Origin: Kryptolebias marmoratus
Lineage: Eukaryota; Chordata; Actinopteri; Cyprinodontiformes; Rivulidae
Direction of reading: 5' to 3'
Length of the DNA: 64,000 nucleotides
Assembly: GCF_001649575.2 (NCBI RefSeq)
Contig: NC_051443.1
Span: forward strand, 16,093,499-16,157,498
This document shows positions 12,637 to 56,330 of this stretch, piece after piece (the stretch's first letter is position 1; each line of letters opens with the position of its first letter). The notes under the pieces were generated by a model, which saw only the letters and a list, made by a program, of their open reading frames with translations, searched no databases and had not been told where the DNA came from. The position numbers were made by a program, and so were the translations under genes.

Positions 12637-13135
12637 CTGCATATTGTTTTTTTCTTTCAGATCAAAACAGTGCCGTGATAGTTATAGGTAGGCTGCAGTA
12701 AGCTAAGGTTAAATGACAGCAGTGTGGCTTTTAAAAGGAGGAAGTGGAGGTAACAGAGCAGGTTTCTATTTCCTTAGTTTTCAGAAAGAATAAGAAAGTT
12801 GGAAAATCTGACAGTAAATAAATCATTTGACAAGCTTTTGATGGTTTCGGTCGACTTTTCCTTTTAGATTGAGCCGTCACAGCAAATCAGTGCACACTTG
12901 GTCAGACTGATCACCTTTATCCTATATGCTAAAACATGTTGGGACAAGTCTCTTTCAAGATAACGTAACTCAATAATAGATATTGATTTATTAATGTTTG
13001 CAGCATCCAAGCTTAGCTTATGGAGAGTGATTTTGGCTCGCAGTGTAAAAAAAAATAAATAAAATGCATCGATCAGTCTTACATCTGTTTCTGTTAAAAT
13101 CACCAGCAAGTCCAGGTTCTTATTTCTCCTTTTAG

Positions 13136-13391
13136 ATTCCCGACAAATGCCTTCTTTTGTCGTTTGAAGGACCCGGACCCCGTTAATCCATGATACACAG
13201 GGACACACTGGAGTAATTTGGACCTGCCCATGAGACCCGAGTATCTCGTTTCCTTGGAGTGGACGGTCTGAGCCAGGGGACGGGTCTTCTATGCTCTCCT
13301 GATCCTCTCCTTGCCTGCGGCCCAGCAGTCGGACGGTGAGCAAGTGGTACCAGCTTGGAGAGTCCCGGCTCCAGCCTGGCACCCGGCCCTT
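13136..13391 (+). other. abl1: Putative 5' UTR of abl1 exon 1b with four uORFs
   Basis: An acceptor-like TTCTTATTTCTCCTTTTAG ends at 13135. The sequence between it and the 1b ATG contains four short closed upstream ORFs: 13147-13167, 13190-13216, 13230-13271 and 13291-13302. All end before the main start. The true 5' limit of this exon is unknown. Confidence 0.45.
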
Positions 13392-40821
<27,430 letters not shown>

Positions 40822-42303
40822 CGCTGTAAAAAGGACCATAATGGAACCTATATAAACTTTATATTACATTACCCCGTCAGAGCTTTGGCGACTGGGGGGG
40901 GGGGTGTGATTAAGAGCGGCACTGTAGGTTCACTCTACAATCTTCTCTGACCTAATTAATCCTGTGGTTACAATGAATGGAATCAAAGGAACTTGTATGT
41001 GGATGTTGTTAGATAGCCATAACTATGAATGCACATTGTTTATAGGGGGCCTTCAATGAGGCTAGGGGCCAATTCTTCATCATGACTTTCCATCTTTGAA
41101 ATTGTTTTTTGTTTTTTTTTACTTTTTTTTCCCCCTCTTCTTTCATCAGCGTTCTCATGAAAAGGCCTGTTCCCACGTGTCTTTATTATGCAGCGACAAT
41201 TCGTAAAGAAAATGCTTCACCCCATCTTGGCCCACAGTGCCTTACAAAGCATCTTCAGTTGTATTTTCCATTTTCACCTTCAGAAATTCTGCAAAAACAA
41301 AGAGTGGGATGTCTTTGCCAAACACACGTCACATTCTGTTTTTTGTCATCAGTGATCGGTTGCGTGCTGACAGATGAAATTGTGCCAGTGTTTGTTTTTG
41401 TATTGGTGCTGTCTGCGGCGTTGGCAACTATGTGCCGAAAAAGTAACACAGGGAGCAAACATGTGAGGCACAGACTTCAGCTTTCCCCCACCTCCTTCCT
41501 TTTCTGCACACTCTGGTAAACAAATAGTGCCTTAAACACTGCCAGCAGGGCTTTTCGGTCTCAGCACTTACAGGTGCAGATATAGATGCATCGTGTGCTT
41601 GAGAGTGGCTTTATTGGATATAAATATTTGCAATACCAAAAAAAAAATATATATACCACAAAACTTTGTCTTCAGGCTCTACTGGAGGCTAATACATTTG
41701 CCTTCCTTTTTATATATGTAAACACAACTTTCTCTGTAAGCCAGTCAGCAGAGCGATCACTAACAAGCTATTTGGTCAGTTCACAGGGGTAACAAACTGA
41801 CTGCGTTTTCCTGACAGGCTTTTATTCCTCAGAGGTATAAAAGCTGTTGCAAAAGCTTTTTCACCCCAGAAAGAAAAGTATATCCTGGGGGAAACACTGG
41901 ACTGAATTATTTGTTACTTGCTGTCTCAAAAAAAATTATTTACCTAGGAGGATGACCATTACAGACACATGAAACTCCACTGTAAGATTTTTTTTTTTGT
42001 TTTCCTCGTCTACAACTCTTGGACGTTTTCTGTATTTGTGCTGTAGTTGTCTCATCCATTATGCCCTGCCTGACTGCGAAGCCCGAGGACAAAAATCACC
42101 GCTATCAGCCTTGATTTTAATGGTACTGTCATTGTTGCCTTTTTAATTAATTCCCTCTATCAAACATACCACTACTCTCTGTTTTTGTGTCTAAGTCTCA
42201 ATCACCAGTTTTGAAAACAAAATTTGGCTTCATTTTGTAAATGTTTTTCTTCCTTTCTAACCTGGGTGCAATTTTAGTTGCAATAAAATACAAAACAGTT
42301 GTG
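40822..42303 (+). other. abl1: abl1 3' UTR
   Basis: The non-coding sequence after the abl1 stop begins with a short GC-rich stretch, including a G10 run at about 40895-40904, then becomes T-rich. It ends at the poly(A) signal listed next, giving about 1.5 kb. Open frames inside it (for example 41109-41519) have no family resemblance. Confidence 0.7.
42282..42287 (+). terminator. abl1: abl1 polyadenylation signal
   Basis: AATAAA is followed within about 30 nt by GT/T-rich sequence (TTGTTGTCGTTTTAATGTG). It is the last plus-strand signal before the convergent rab14 3' end. Confidence 0.7.
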
Positions 42304-42359
42304 CTACTTGAAATCCAACTCTGGATTTGTTGTCGTTTTAATGTGAAAGAGACACACAG

Positions 42360-44561
42360 GTACAGGTTATGTATAATTTATTTTTTTCTGACTAGAGTAT
42401 TTTTATCATGAAAATCAAAATGTCAACATTTTAAAATCATGTACACGCAAGAACGCATTTAAATGTTAGCACAGCTCCTTAAAAATTTATACATATTTAC
42501 CTTTTTTTTTCTCTCCTTTTTCGCTTTTTTAAATTGTGGACAGACAAAAAGCAGGAAGTGGTCACTCAAAACTGCAAAAGAGGGCGGGACACAGGAGAAA
42601 GGAAGCCCAGCCCACCAATTTCTAATGATGACAAACCAATCCCTGCTCCCCCAAAAAGTTAAGACAGCAATTTAGGCCCCTCCAGGACAGATGAGCCATG
42701 ATGGGGTGGAGAAAGAAAACAGAATATCAACACAAGCGTGCCCCGTTCTTCACTGTACAGAAATAATAAAGCAAGATTCGCTGACATAAATACTAGGTTT
42801 GCACATCGTCTCCAACCAGTTCCTCTCCTTCTAATAAGTTCAATATTGTGCAGACGGGGTAGTTGAGGGGAGGGGGGGTCTTCTGCGTCTGTCCTTTACT
42901 TACAGTTATTAATAGAAACTATGTTACAGAATTTCCCAAGCATGAATTACAGGCAAACCCACGAGCACACTAACTGTACAAGATCTTGGCAGAGCCACCA
43001 AATAAATTTCTAAATCCAAAGTACAGTAGCGAGGCCATCACCAGCAGTTAAGAAGCAAATATATATACAGCTGGATAGTAAGGGGGACTGCTATGTTACA
43101 GAGAAATTGTACTGAAAAACAAACATAACTTGATTTTCACAACTTCATGTTTCAAAAGGGAGTCATGCTGCTGCTTGGAGGTGGTTCAACGAGGCAGAGC
43201 AACAACAAATCAGCTATTCAGTGCAGCTTCATCACAATAAAGGAGTGAGAAATAGATTTGTTTTTACACACAAATAGTCAAAAATGTGAGTTTAAGACCA
43301 TGCTGCTGACTCTTGGTCAAATTTCATCCAAGCCGGGTAATCCAAACAGCAGCATGAAGAGCGACTGCGGCGAAACGAAGACTGAAGAATACTTATTAGA
43401 ATAAGGCAACAAACAATGACAAAGAGAAGCTGGTACAGACATGTTGATATGACTATGGGGAAGAGTTTCGGGGTTAGATAAATCAGGGAGAGCTGGTGCA
43501 AACTGATGTAAGTTTTTTTTCTTTTCATCAAAAACAGAAAAGACTCGTTAAAGTGACATTTCAACTTCGTACAAAGAACTACCCATCCAACGCTCAGATC
43601 GACTAGAAAAACACCACAAACTCCTTGTGACACCTCAGCAGAGACCAAAAGAATTACCCAAATATTACTTAAAAAGGGTAATTCTTTACATTTATTTCAT
43701 GTTATTTTTTCCCCTCTCTCTCTCTTTCTCTCTCCTGAGTTCTATCAGATTTGGCAAAGCGATTTACTTTCGTGCCCAGCAGCAAAAAACAGAAAGAAAA
43801 GCCACAAGCAGGTTTAAATTCTGCTGGAAAAAAAAAAAGCTCACTCGAATGCACATTCTTGGACACACATTTTGAAGCATCTACTTGCGCGGCTATTTGT
43901 TACACTACTTCATTGCTTTCTGTCCCCACACAAATTAAACACGGGTGGGGGATATCTCATCTGCATGACCTGATAAAATGATGAAATCATAAACCATGCA
44001 ACGAGAGGAGTTGGGGGGGGGAATACAATTTAGATTTGATTTATACAAAAATGATGAGTGGTGACTGTAGCTTAATGCAGTGTTTACATTTCATACATAG
44101 CTATAAAACCAAACATAAAAAAAACAGTCTTGCGTTTGTTATTTTTGTTGGAACATTACATCTATCTAAAGTGTCAGTGACCAGTGTAACTTATGGTGAT
44201 ATCTATGATACTACTGACAGGGGGGAGGGGGGAGGGGAGTGAAACAGGAGCATTAATGGGATGAAAATACACCGACAGTTTTAAGAGGTTTGACACAGCA
44301 ACAAAGGGAGACAGGCAAAGAGGAAGAGGAGGAGGACAGGGAGATGTAGTCCACACAGCCCAGATCAGTCTGGCCCAAGTTGATATTTGCTGCCCCCTTT
44401 TCTCTGCAGCCCCCCCGCTCTCATGCAGCTCCTGGTGCGGTGAGGGATGAACGAACGAAGGTGTCAGAATGGATTGAGGGGGTCGCTTGAGGGGGGGAAG
44501 GCGAGCAGAGCAGATAGAAGGGAGGGCATGGGGGGTGGGGGGTGGGGCTTTTGCTTGGTCA
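42360..44561 (-). other. rab14: rab14 3' UTR with C-rich tracts
   Basis: This lies between the rab14 stop and the terminal poly(A) signal, about 2.2 kb. Long 3' UTRs are usual for RAB14. Three plus-strand G-run clusters (42863-42880, 44220-44238 and 44530-44547) would be C-rich in the mRNA. I see no gene on the opposite strand. Confidence 0.6.
42377..42382 (-). terminator. rab14: rab14 polyadenylation signal
   Basis: TTTATT on the plus strand reads AATAAA on the rab14 strand. Cleavage would fall near 42,350-42,365, only about 50 bp from the abl1 end. Upstream signals could give shorter forms. Confidence 0.55.
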
Positions 44562-49165
<4,604 letters not shown>

Positions 49166-49284
49166 CGTGGCTCTGGAAGGCAAACAAATGGGGGGAAACA
49201 TTTAGTCATTTCAACATTTTTTTTAGCTAATGCAATAAAATAAACAGATTATGTGGCAAATGTAATTTTTTATGCCTCGTTTAT

Positions 49285-49327
49285 CTTGCAGTCGTGAACT
49301 CAAGATAAATGAGTTCATGACTGCAAG
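49285..49327. repeat. Near-perfect 18-bp hairpin upstream of rab14 first coding exon
   Basis: CTTGCAGTCGTGAACTCA (49285-49302) and TGAGTTCATGACTGCAAG (49310-49327) pair at 17 of 18 positions around a 7-nt loop. The odd position (94/318) is a G-U wobble in plus-strand RNA and a C-A mismatch in rab14-strand RNA. It lies about 110 nt upstream of the acceptor of the ATG exon. It is short for a pre-miRNA. Confidence 0.85.
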
Positions 49328-51274
49328 TTACTTATTCAGACTGTTCTGAAGTTTGCAGAACATGCAGTTTATTTTTATTGCTCCACCTTTACACAAGAAC
49401 ACCTCCAGTGTGATACTTTTCTTAGCAAGAAACAGCCGACACCAATTGGAAATCCAGCATGTTCAAGTTTATCCTGAAGTCCTGGTTTGTTTACAACACA
49501 TGCAAAAAAAAAAAAAATATATATATATATCCTTCAGGCTTGATACACACATCACCTCTTTCTGTCAAAACCTTATTTACACAAATATAAGAACTGAACA
49601 CCTGAAGAGCTGGTCTGGTTTTGAACTGGTGTATTTTTTTTCCAGATCACACAGTACATTTAAAAGTATTTATTTGCAATGTGACATTATAAACCAACTT
49701 AAATATTGCATCCAAGCAACCATCTACAAATTCATACTGAATGTGTTTAAAATACTCAAGTATTTCTTTCTGCCTTGGGGGTTTGGACTTAATGTCTGTC
49801 CATCACTTGTTCAGAAAGACCAACTTTCTTTGGGAAACTTGACCATGTTAACGCGTTAACACCAGCAGCACCATTTTCCTTTTATTGCTGCTGACATCTG
49901 CCTGCTGGATGTTTATTTGATTTCCTCTCATTAGCCTCAGCCAGACATAAAGCCAGTTATTTTTTTTATTTATACCAAATATCCCCCGATACCAATTAGC
50001 AGCAGGTTCAGGAGAGCATAATTAAATATATTCAAATATATTCACAATGTAAAGTGATTTTTTTGTTTTAGATAAAGGTTATTTTGGAACTGTGCTGAAC
50101 TACGGCTGCTAGATAATACTGTAATGAAGTGCTGTTGTAGAGAAAAAAAAGAAGAGATTTTAGAGTAAATTAAAAAAATCATTCAGCAGTCTAATGTTTT
50201 TTTTGGTCATTGTCCAAAGGTTGTCTAGCATGAAGCGGTCTTTTTGTTCAGTCAGGAGCTCAGTGAAAATTGTGCCACCTGTCACAGCACTAAAATCTCT
50301 GCGTCACAGCAGAACCCAGACCAGGCGCTGCACTCGTACCTCTGCACCTCGGCCACCGTGTCTAACTGGCTGGATTAGTCCTGACACAACCACTAAAAAT
50401 GTGGATGGGCTGTGATAAGCAAACAAACAAACAAACCAAATATTGGCACAAGAAAGCGAACACTAAAAAAAAAAAGCATTCTGAAACAATAAAACCGGTG
50501 GACCTGAAGGAAAGTAAGTAACAGTGAATTTTAAAAGGACACTAAAGCATTTTGTCCCATTAAGATTGAACACAATCTGGGCTGCATTTGTTCCCGAGTC
50601 CAGGAATATACATGTAGAAAGCATTAAAAAAATTAAAAATTTAGGCAATTTTTTCTTACAACATTACGTCACTGAGAACACAATTATTTAAGACATTTTG
50701 CATAAACAGTACAGCACAAATTCTGAGCCACCTCTTATTTCTTTCTCTACTTCAAAGAAGCCAGACATTGTTGTAATTTTTGTAAATTTTTAATGAGAGC
50801 AATAGTTCAAAGTTCTTTTGAAGAGCTTTCCAAAATGCATCTAATTTCTGGCTTTTTTTATTATTATTTGACTCCATTTTAGTCCAGTCGTTGAACCGGA
50901 CCATCTGAGCCTCTTTAAAGTGACCTATGAATCACTCGAACACATAATGAACTCTGTTATGAGTAAACAAGTCTGGTTGATTGTTTGAGTTTAGGAGTTT
51001 TTCATGCCCAAATGATCCCTAGGTCAGAGTGAGGTGGTTTAACAAACAAAATAACATTCCTCCTAAAAATGGTCAGGTGTTGGACTGAAAATCAGCGATG
51101 AAGAAGCCAATGTCTGAAGAAAAAAAACTCTAAAAGACGTTGAGAAACCTTTTCTTAGATGTTAGGTCACGTTCAATCCTTTCAGTAAGAAAAACTAATG
51201 CCTAATAGATGAACAAAAAAAAACTAATTCTGCAAAGTTACATTTATTAAATAATATTAAATTTATATTTAATT

Positions 51275-51450
51275 CATTTCAGTTCAGTATATTTATACAG
51301 CACTTATTCACAACAAAAGTCATCTCAGGGCTCTGTACAAAAAAGCAATCGCGTACGTTATAAAACGCCAAGCAGTGGAACGTGTCTAAGGAAGCCAGCA
51401 GATTGCCTCGAAAGACTTTGAAAGATTCAGAGAGAAACTCTGTAAACAAC
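51275..51450 (-). mobile_element. Fish interspersed repeat fragment, minus orientation
   Basis: The sequence begins with TTCAGTTCAGTATATTTATA, then continues CACAACAAAAGTCATCTC and later AGCCAGCAGATTGC. It reads as the reverse complement of the 3' end of the same family as the copy at 55690-56330, whose end is ATATAAATAAACTGAACTGAA. The left boundary is near 51275; the inner boundary is uncertain. Confidence 0.6.
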
Positions 51451-54400
51451 TTGCGCAGCTAAAAGTAGCCTTGGCGAGTTTGTTTCCGCTGGTGGTCCAA
51501 GAGATGACTTGGCTCACGCTAACGGGCTTCAACAAACTTTGCAACTTGAGCCGGTGTTTGGCAATTACTCCGGCAAACAAGAACTGAGCTGAACTTAACG
51601 GCTTGTGTAAACGTGTTCCCTCCATCATATGCCATCTGGATACGAACCTTGTTATATCTTTGTTACTTTAGTCTTACAGTTACAACCAATCTCTTTAACA
51701 AAGTACACCTAATAAAGTGCATAGCTTGTCATGTGCATATTCTTTAAGTGGACTCTAGAATATTATATTTTCCCCTCATTAATTACTTCTATCATATCTG
51801 CTTGCTGACATGACAGCCTAACAAGCACAAAGGAAGTGCATAAAACTGCTGTGTGCATGACTCACACAATCATGAGTCAGTATTTAAGTTTGAAGATGAA
51901 AAAAAAAAAACGATAAAACACTACTGATGTTGTTTAAACTAGGAGGGTAGAGAGTTGTGGCTTTTTTCTAGGCTGCCTTTCATCACGTGACCCTTGTGCG
52001 GCCACTATTTCTCTATACGTGACGGCGAGATAATCTGTTAGACTATTTGGATCCTGCAGGAGGAAAAACTAGATGTGAGCTCAGAGAAATTAACATCATG
52101 AGTGTCTATCAAGAAGTAGACAAGTCATGACCATGTGACCAGACTGCAGCCTCAGCGTTCTTATTATTCTGCAACATGCTGAGTCTCGCTCCAGAGAAAC
52201 GGCTCCACAGCATTTCTTCTTAAAAACGTTCCTCGTAGAAAAAGAAAGAAAGCTCATTTAAATTTGCATATTGTCATTTCAAAAGTGTACTCCAGTACAT
52301 AGACCTATTCTTAAATGTGGAGGCTGCTGCCAGGTTGGGTACGAAGTGGGCAACAAAACAACGTGAAACGCCTAGAATACACTTTTGCGAGCCGTGCACA
52401 TGGAAATAAGATGTGATTTTCAAAAATTGCAGCCGCACGCCTCAATGGTCGCAAACAGTTTTAAACAATTTTGAGTTGCCATTTGCTCAGTAATTTACAA
52501 CCTTTTATCTTAAAAGTGCAAAACTTCTAATGACCTTTTAAAGTGATTACATTTTATTAACATTTCTTCCCACACCTGTATCCTCACAACCCATTCATCC
52601 TCTATATGTTCTTAATCCGTTAAATAAACAATGCAAAGTAGCGGTATAGCTAACTGGGTCAGGCAATGACCCCGCTAATTCATTCATTAATTTCTCAACT
52701 CAGATGAAATAAAACATTTAATAACCTACATTAGAAAAATGTGTGTAAAATAAGCTCAATTTTGATACCAACATTGTTATCCATGTGTAAAAATGAAAAA
52801 CGAATAAAATCCTAAAAGATCGACGATCTTTTTTGACGAATGCCGGGATTGCGAGGATTTACAGCTGATTCCACGGCAAAGAGCCGAGCTGGAGCTGGCA
52901 CTTTCCATTGCTCTGCTCAGGTGTTATCCACAAAGAAATAATCTGAAAATTTACAGCCAATCAGAGCGATTCCTCAGCTTCAGCCCAGCATGAGAACAGG
53001 AAGTTCCAGGAAGGTAAAAACAGCACTTTCTATTGCTGCCCATTTAAGAGTTGTGTTCATTTAGACCCATTCTGAGGGTCGTTTTTTGACAATAAATTGG
53101 TAACCAGTAGAATGATTTTTAAAAATTCAAAAAGTTTTGGATTTGTCTTTAAAAGACCTGTCTAATGGTATCAAAATATGTTGTGTTTGATGAGGTTATA
53201 AAAATCAGGTGGCCTTGTTAGCAAAATCCATGCACAAAAAGCCAGATTTATTTATATATATAAAAAAACAGTAATCCAACAAAACATGCACTCCCACCCG
53301 TTTCCCAGAGTTGAAAAGACTGAAACAGCTTTTCAACCATACATTATTTTTATCGCAATAAATAGCCCCTATTCTTCTTAGTTTACACCCAACTTATTAA
53401 GCTACTGTTCAGCTTACAGTTGACAGAGCCATAAACAAACAACAGAAGACAACACAACTATCCGACAATCATCTAGACAATTTTTACATGATCTGTTTTA
53501 CTTAAACAAGTTCCTGTGTTAAGATCAGGAAATCAGGACAAGGGTTAGGTAAGATTTCTGCCTGATGTTCAGGCCCACTGGTTGATGAAATCATGTGACC
53601 CCCTGCAAAGCTCTGGGTGCAATGTAAAAAACAGATAACCACATTTACTTAAAAGAGACCACAGCACTTTACACCATTGCGTTAAAAAAAATATATCAGA
53701 TTTCAAAATGATGACCGGTTCAGATAATCAAAGTAAAAAAGCAAAACAAAACAACAAAGCATAAGTGTTTGCAGCTCAAGAAAAAGCTTCTTTCTGCACA
53801 GAGCAGAGGTACTAAAAACAGAAAGGATGCAGCACTTTAAGGTTGTAAAAAGCAGACCCATACCAATTCCCCAAAGCCATATCAAATAAGTGATGACAAA
53901 TTATGTTCCTAATGTAAATACATCTGCAGTGTGTACAAGCAAAGCCAAAGCTAACACGCTGCATGCTAAGAATTAGCAATGAACAACCTGTCTTTAAAAA
54001 TGATCATATCGCCATCACTTCCTTACAAGTAACAAGAATGACCAGAAACTGTAAAAAAATAAAATAAATCAATAAACTTGACTGGGGCATCCAACCTGGC
54101 AAATGGAAATGTGTTATTGACACACACCTCCCTTGATCCCGAATGTTAGCCATACCCGGTAAAATGACAGCACTGCTTTGACTAATATTATGCTTTTATC
54201 ATGCACTCAAATAAAAAAGAAATCAACATTAACAAGCGGAAGAGGAAATAAAACCAGAAGCCGAGTTGAATGTCTAGCATGATGGTTGAATCTGATAAAA
54301 CTAACAACCCTTTATTAGCGTTTTTTCATAGCCAAGTTTGCGTTAGCTACAGCTAATAACCTGACATAAACGTATATTCATTGACAACAACCCCCTAAAA

Positions 54401-54692
54401 ACATCATCACGTAATGTTACTGCCACCACCAGTAGGCATAAAGTCAATTGAATATTATCTATTAGAATATCTGCCCTCGAAAACAAACTTGGCCTCAGCT
54501 TGATTCCACAAAAAGCCATCATAACAAACTACCGACAGCTAGCACTAGCTTTAGCATGCTAATTTTTCAGCTAATGGTAAACACGTTGCTAATTTAGCTT
54601 GTTAATTTAAGATGAACAAGTCATGTCTCGCACACAACCTCATCTTCAAACTACTAACAGGCTGACAGTTTATATTAATGGAAGTATCTACC

Positions 54693-54965
54693 TGGTATTC
54701 TGTTAGCAAGCCTCCGTTAGCTGAACCCTCCTGCCAAACACAACTGAAGCTACACACACAGTTCCTACTGTTTGATGATTTATATGTTTTATTAGACGTA
54801 GCACGTGCGTAAGAGTGTATTTCTCATCGTCTGTCCTTACCAGGAATTTAATCGTTTTTTGTTTGTTTTTTTAGCTTTAAGTTCTGGAGCTGTTCAGAAG
54901 AGGTTTGCGGGTTCTCCTGGCTCAAATATGCTCTGTCTATCCAAGATGGCTGCTCTCCGGCACAG
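54693..54965 (-). promoter_or_regulatory. rab14: rab14 promoter and inferred non-coding exon 1
   Basis: On the rab14 strand, CCAG|GTAGAT gives a donor at 54691-54690, so a 5' non-coding exon could end at 54692 and join the acceptor before the ATG exon. Further upstream, GCAGCCATCTTGG (about 54941-54953) is a good YY1 motif, typical of TATA-less housekeeping promoters. The transcription start is inferred to be near 54,9xx. The region is only modestly GC-rich. An alternative is a plus-strand transcript starting here, but nothing downstream supports a gene. Confidence 0.5.
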
Positions 54966-55053
54966 GGTTTCCTCCGCTCTATTCAATGGGCTTCTGGGAC
55001 AAAGGACCTGTATTTAGCAGTTAGCATCAGTTAGCATGTTGTGGACCAGTGGG

Positions 55054-55078
55054 GTGTGTGTGTGTGTGTGTGTGTGTG
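55054..55078. repeat. (GT)n microsatellite
   Basis: About 12 uninterrupted TG dinucleotides just outside the rab14 promoter. Confidence 0.95.
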
Positions 55079-55121
55079 CACTGTTTGGTAGAAAGCAGAC
55101 ACCTTCACAGGTGGGTTGCAG

Positions 55122-55240
55122 GGTTGGGTAGTAACGAATTACATGTAATCACTATTAGGTAATCTGATTACAACATAAATATGTGTGCTTACTTTACTCT
55201 CATCAGATTATCAGATCAGACTGCAATTATTTTCAGTATT
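55122..55240. mobile_element. Interspersed repeat fragment of the GGGTAGTAACG/TAATCTGATTAC type
   Basis: GGGTTGGGTAGTAACGAATT, then ATGTAATC and TAATCTGATTACA, form a pattern I recall as high-copy in many fish genomes. Boundaries and class are uncertain. Confidence 0.5.
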
Positions 55241-55689
55241 TGCTTGATAATATGTAGACTACAGCAAAAGAAAAAAAGTAAACTTTTAACACAAAATGAA
55301 AGAATAAAAAAAGCATCACCTTTCAAAACTGCACCACAATGTTTTTAAAGTTTCTTCTCTGGACTAACAATACAATTCTTCTTCCTGAATTGTTTCAGGA
55401 AACAAAATCTACATATTTGAGGGGATACAATATAATATCTGTGGTGTCTAATTTTGATGTAACTCAACACATTAATTCCAATAAATTCAGGTCTATTTTG
55501 TAGGGAACTTCGTGTGAAACAAAACCAAAATTTAGATTTAAATTTAGAATCAAGGAAGCTCCTTGAATGAGAAGTGAAATGTTGTCAGAATTTTTAAAAA
55601 AGTCCATTTTTTGTTTTTTAATCACCTTGCTACGAGAAGTCGGTAAAGAATTTCACCAAATATTTGATATTATAAGTTAAGCATTTCTC

Positions 55690-56330
55690 AGCAGCTTAAA
55701 AAGGTCTGAGAGTTCAGCTATCAGACAACTTCAACTTTCTGTCCATGAGGCTGACACCCTATTTACTTTTAAAACTAGATTTAAGACTTTCCCTGTTGGT
55801 TTGGGTTTCCTGACGTAGCCTTTAGCTACTGTATGCTGGTATAGGCTTAGACTGCTGGAGGACAGACTACATTTCCTCACTCTGATGCTGTCTTTCTCTA
55901 CTCTTATGTTTGTATTTTTAAATGTTGCTGTCACTAACATTCTGTTCTCTGTCTTCCTACAGAAACATCTGGACCAATCCTTCTGTGTGTCTTTCCTGTC
56001 CTCTCAAACGCCAGCCACTCGAGGCAGATGTCCGCTCGCCATGGTTCTGCTGGAGGTTTCTTCCTGTTAAAAGGGAGTCGTTCCTTTCCACTGTCACCAA
56101 TATGCTGCTCAGGATGGGAGAATTGAAGATTTAATGCAATCTAGTGGCTTCCTTAGACAGATAACATTTACTAATTGGCATTTTATAATCCACTGTATGT
56201 AAGTGAATAGTAAATAAATTGACCTGGCTGTAATTAAATCAAAATCTGGATCTGTTATTTCTGTTGCAAAGCACCCTTGGATGACTTATTGCGAGTTGGC
56301 ACAATATAAATAAACTGAACTGAATAGATC
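55690..56330 (+). mobile_element. High-copy fish interspersed repeat (non-LTR-like 3' end), plus orientation
   Basis: Landmark strings include TATAGGCTTAGACTGCTGGAG (about 55840-55860), ATGGTTCTGCTGGAGGTTTC, TCCTGTTAAAAGGGAGTCG and a terminal AATATAAATAAACTGAACTG. The terminal short tandem (CTGAA)-like unit resembles a LINE-type 3' end. I recognise these as parts of a common teleost repeat but cannot name the family safely. The copy is degenerate and has no intact ORF. Confidence 0.7.

Larger units (their letters stand above)
49175..54692 (-). other. rab14: rab14 intron 1 (leader intron), no coding exon recognised
   Basis: This AT-rich intron lies between the inferred non-coding exon and the ATG exon. 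It contains the hairpin at 49285-49327, a repeat fragment at 51275-51450, and many short open frames without motifs (including 168 residues at 49353-49859 on the opposite strand). Confidence 0.6.

Noticed and set aside
12864..13382. 172-residue minus-strand frame opposite abl1 exon 1b leader
   Set aside because: Antisense to the leader region, no family match and no conserved splice sites.
49285..49327. Hairpin as a microRNA precursor
   Set aside because: At 43 nt the stem is too short for a canonical pre-miRNA; kept only as a structural observation.
49353..49859. 168-residue plus-strand frame in rab14 intron 1
   Set aside because: Contains microsatellite translation (YIYI) and no domain; chance frame.
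54805..55017. Possible plus-strand gene starting near the YY1 motif (MAALRHRVSS...)
   Set aside because: The frame closes after about 23 residues at 55017, no donor found, and the YY1 site is adequately explained by the rab14 promoter.
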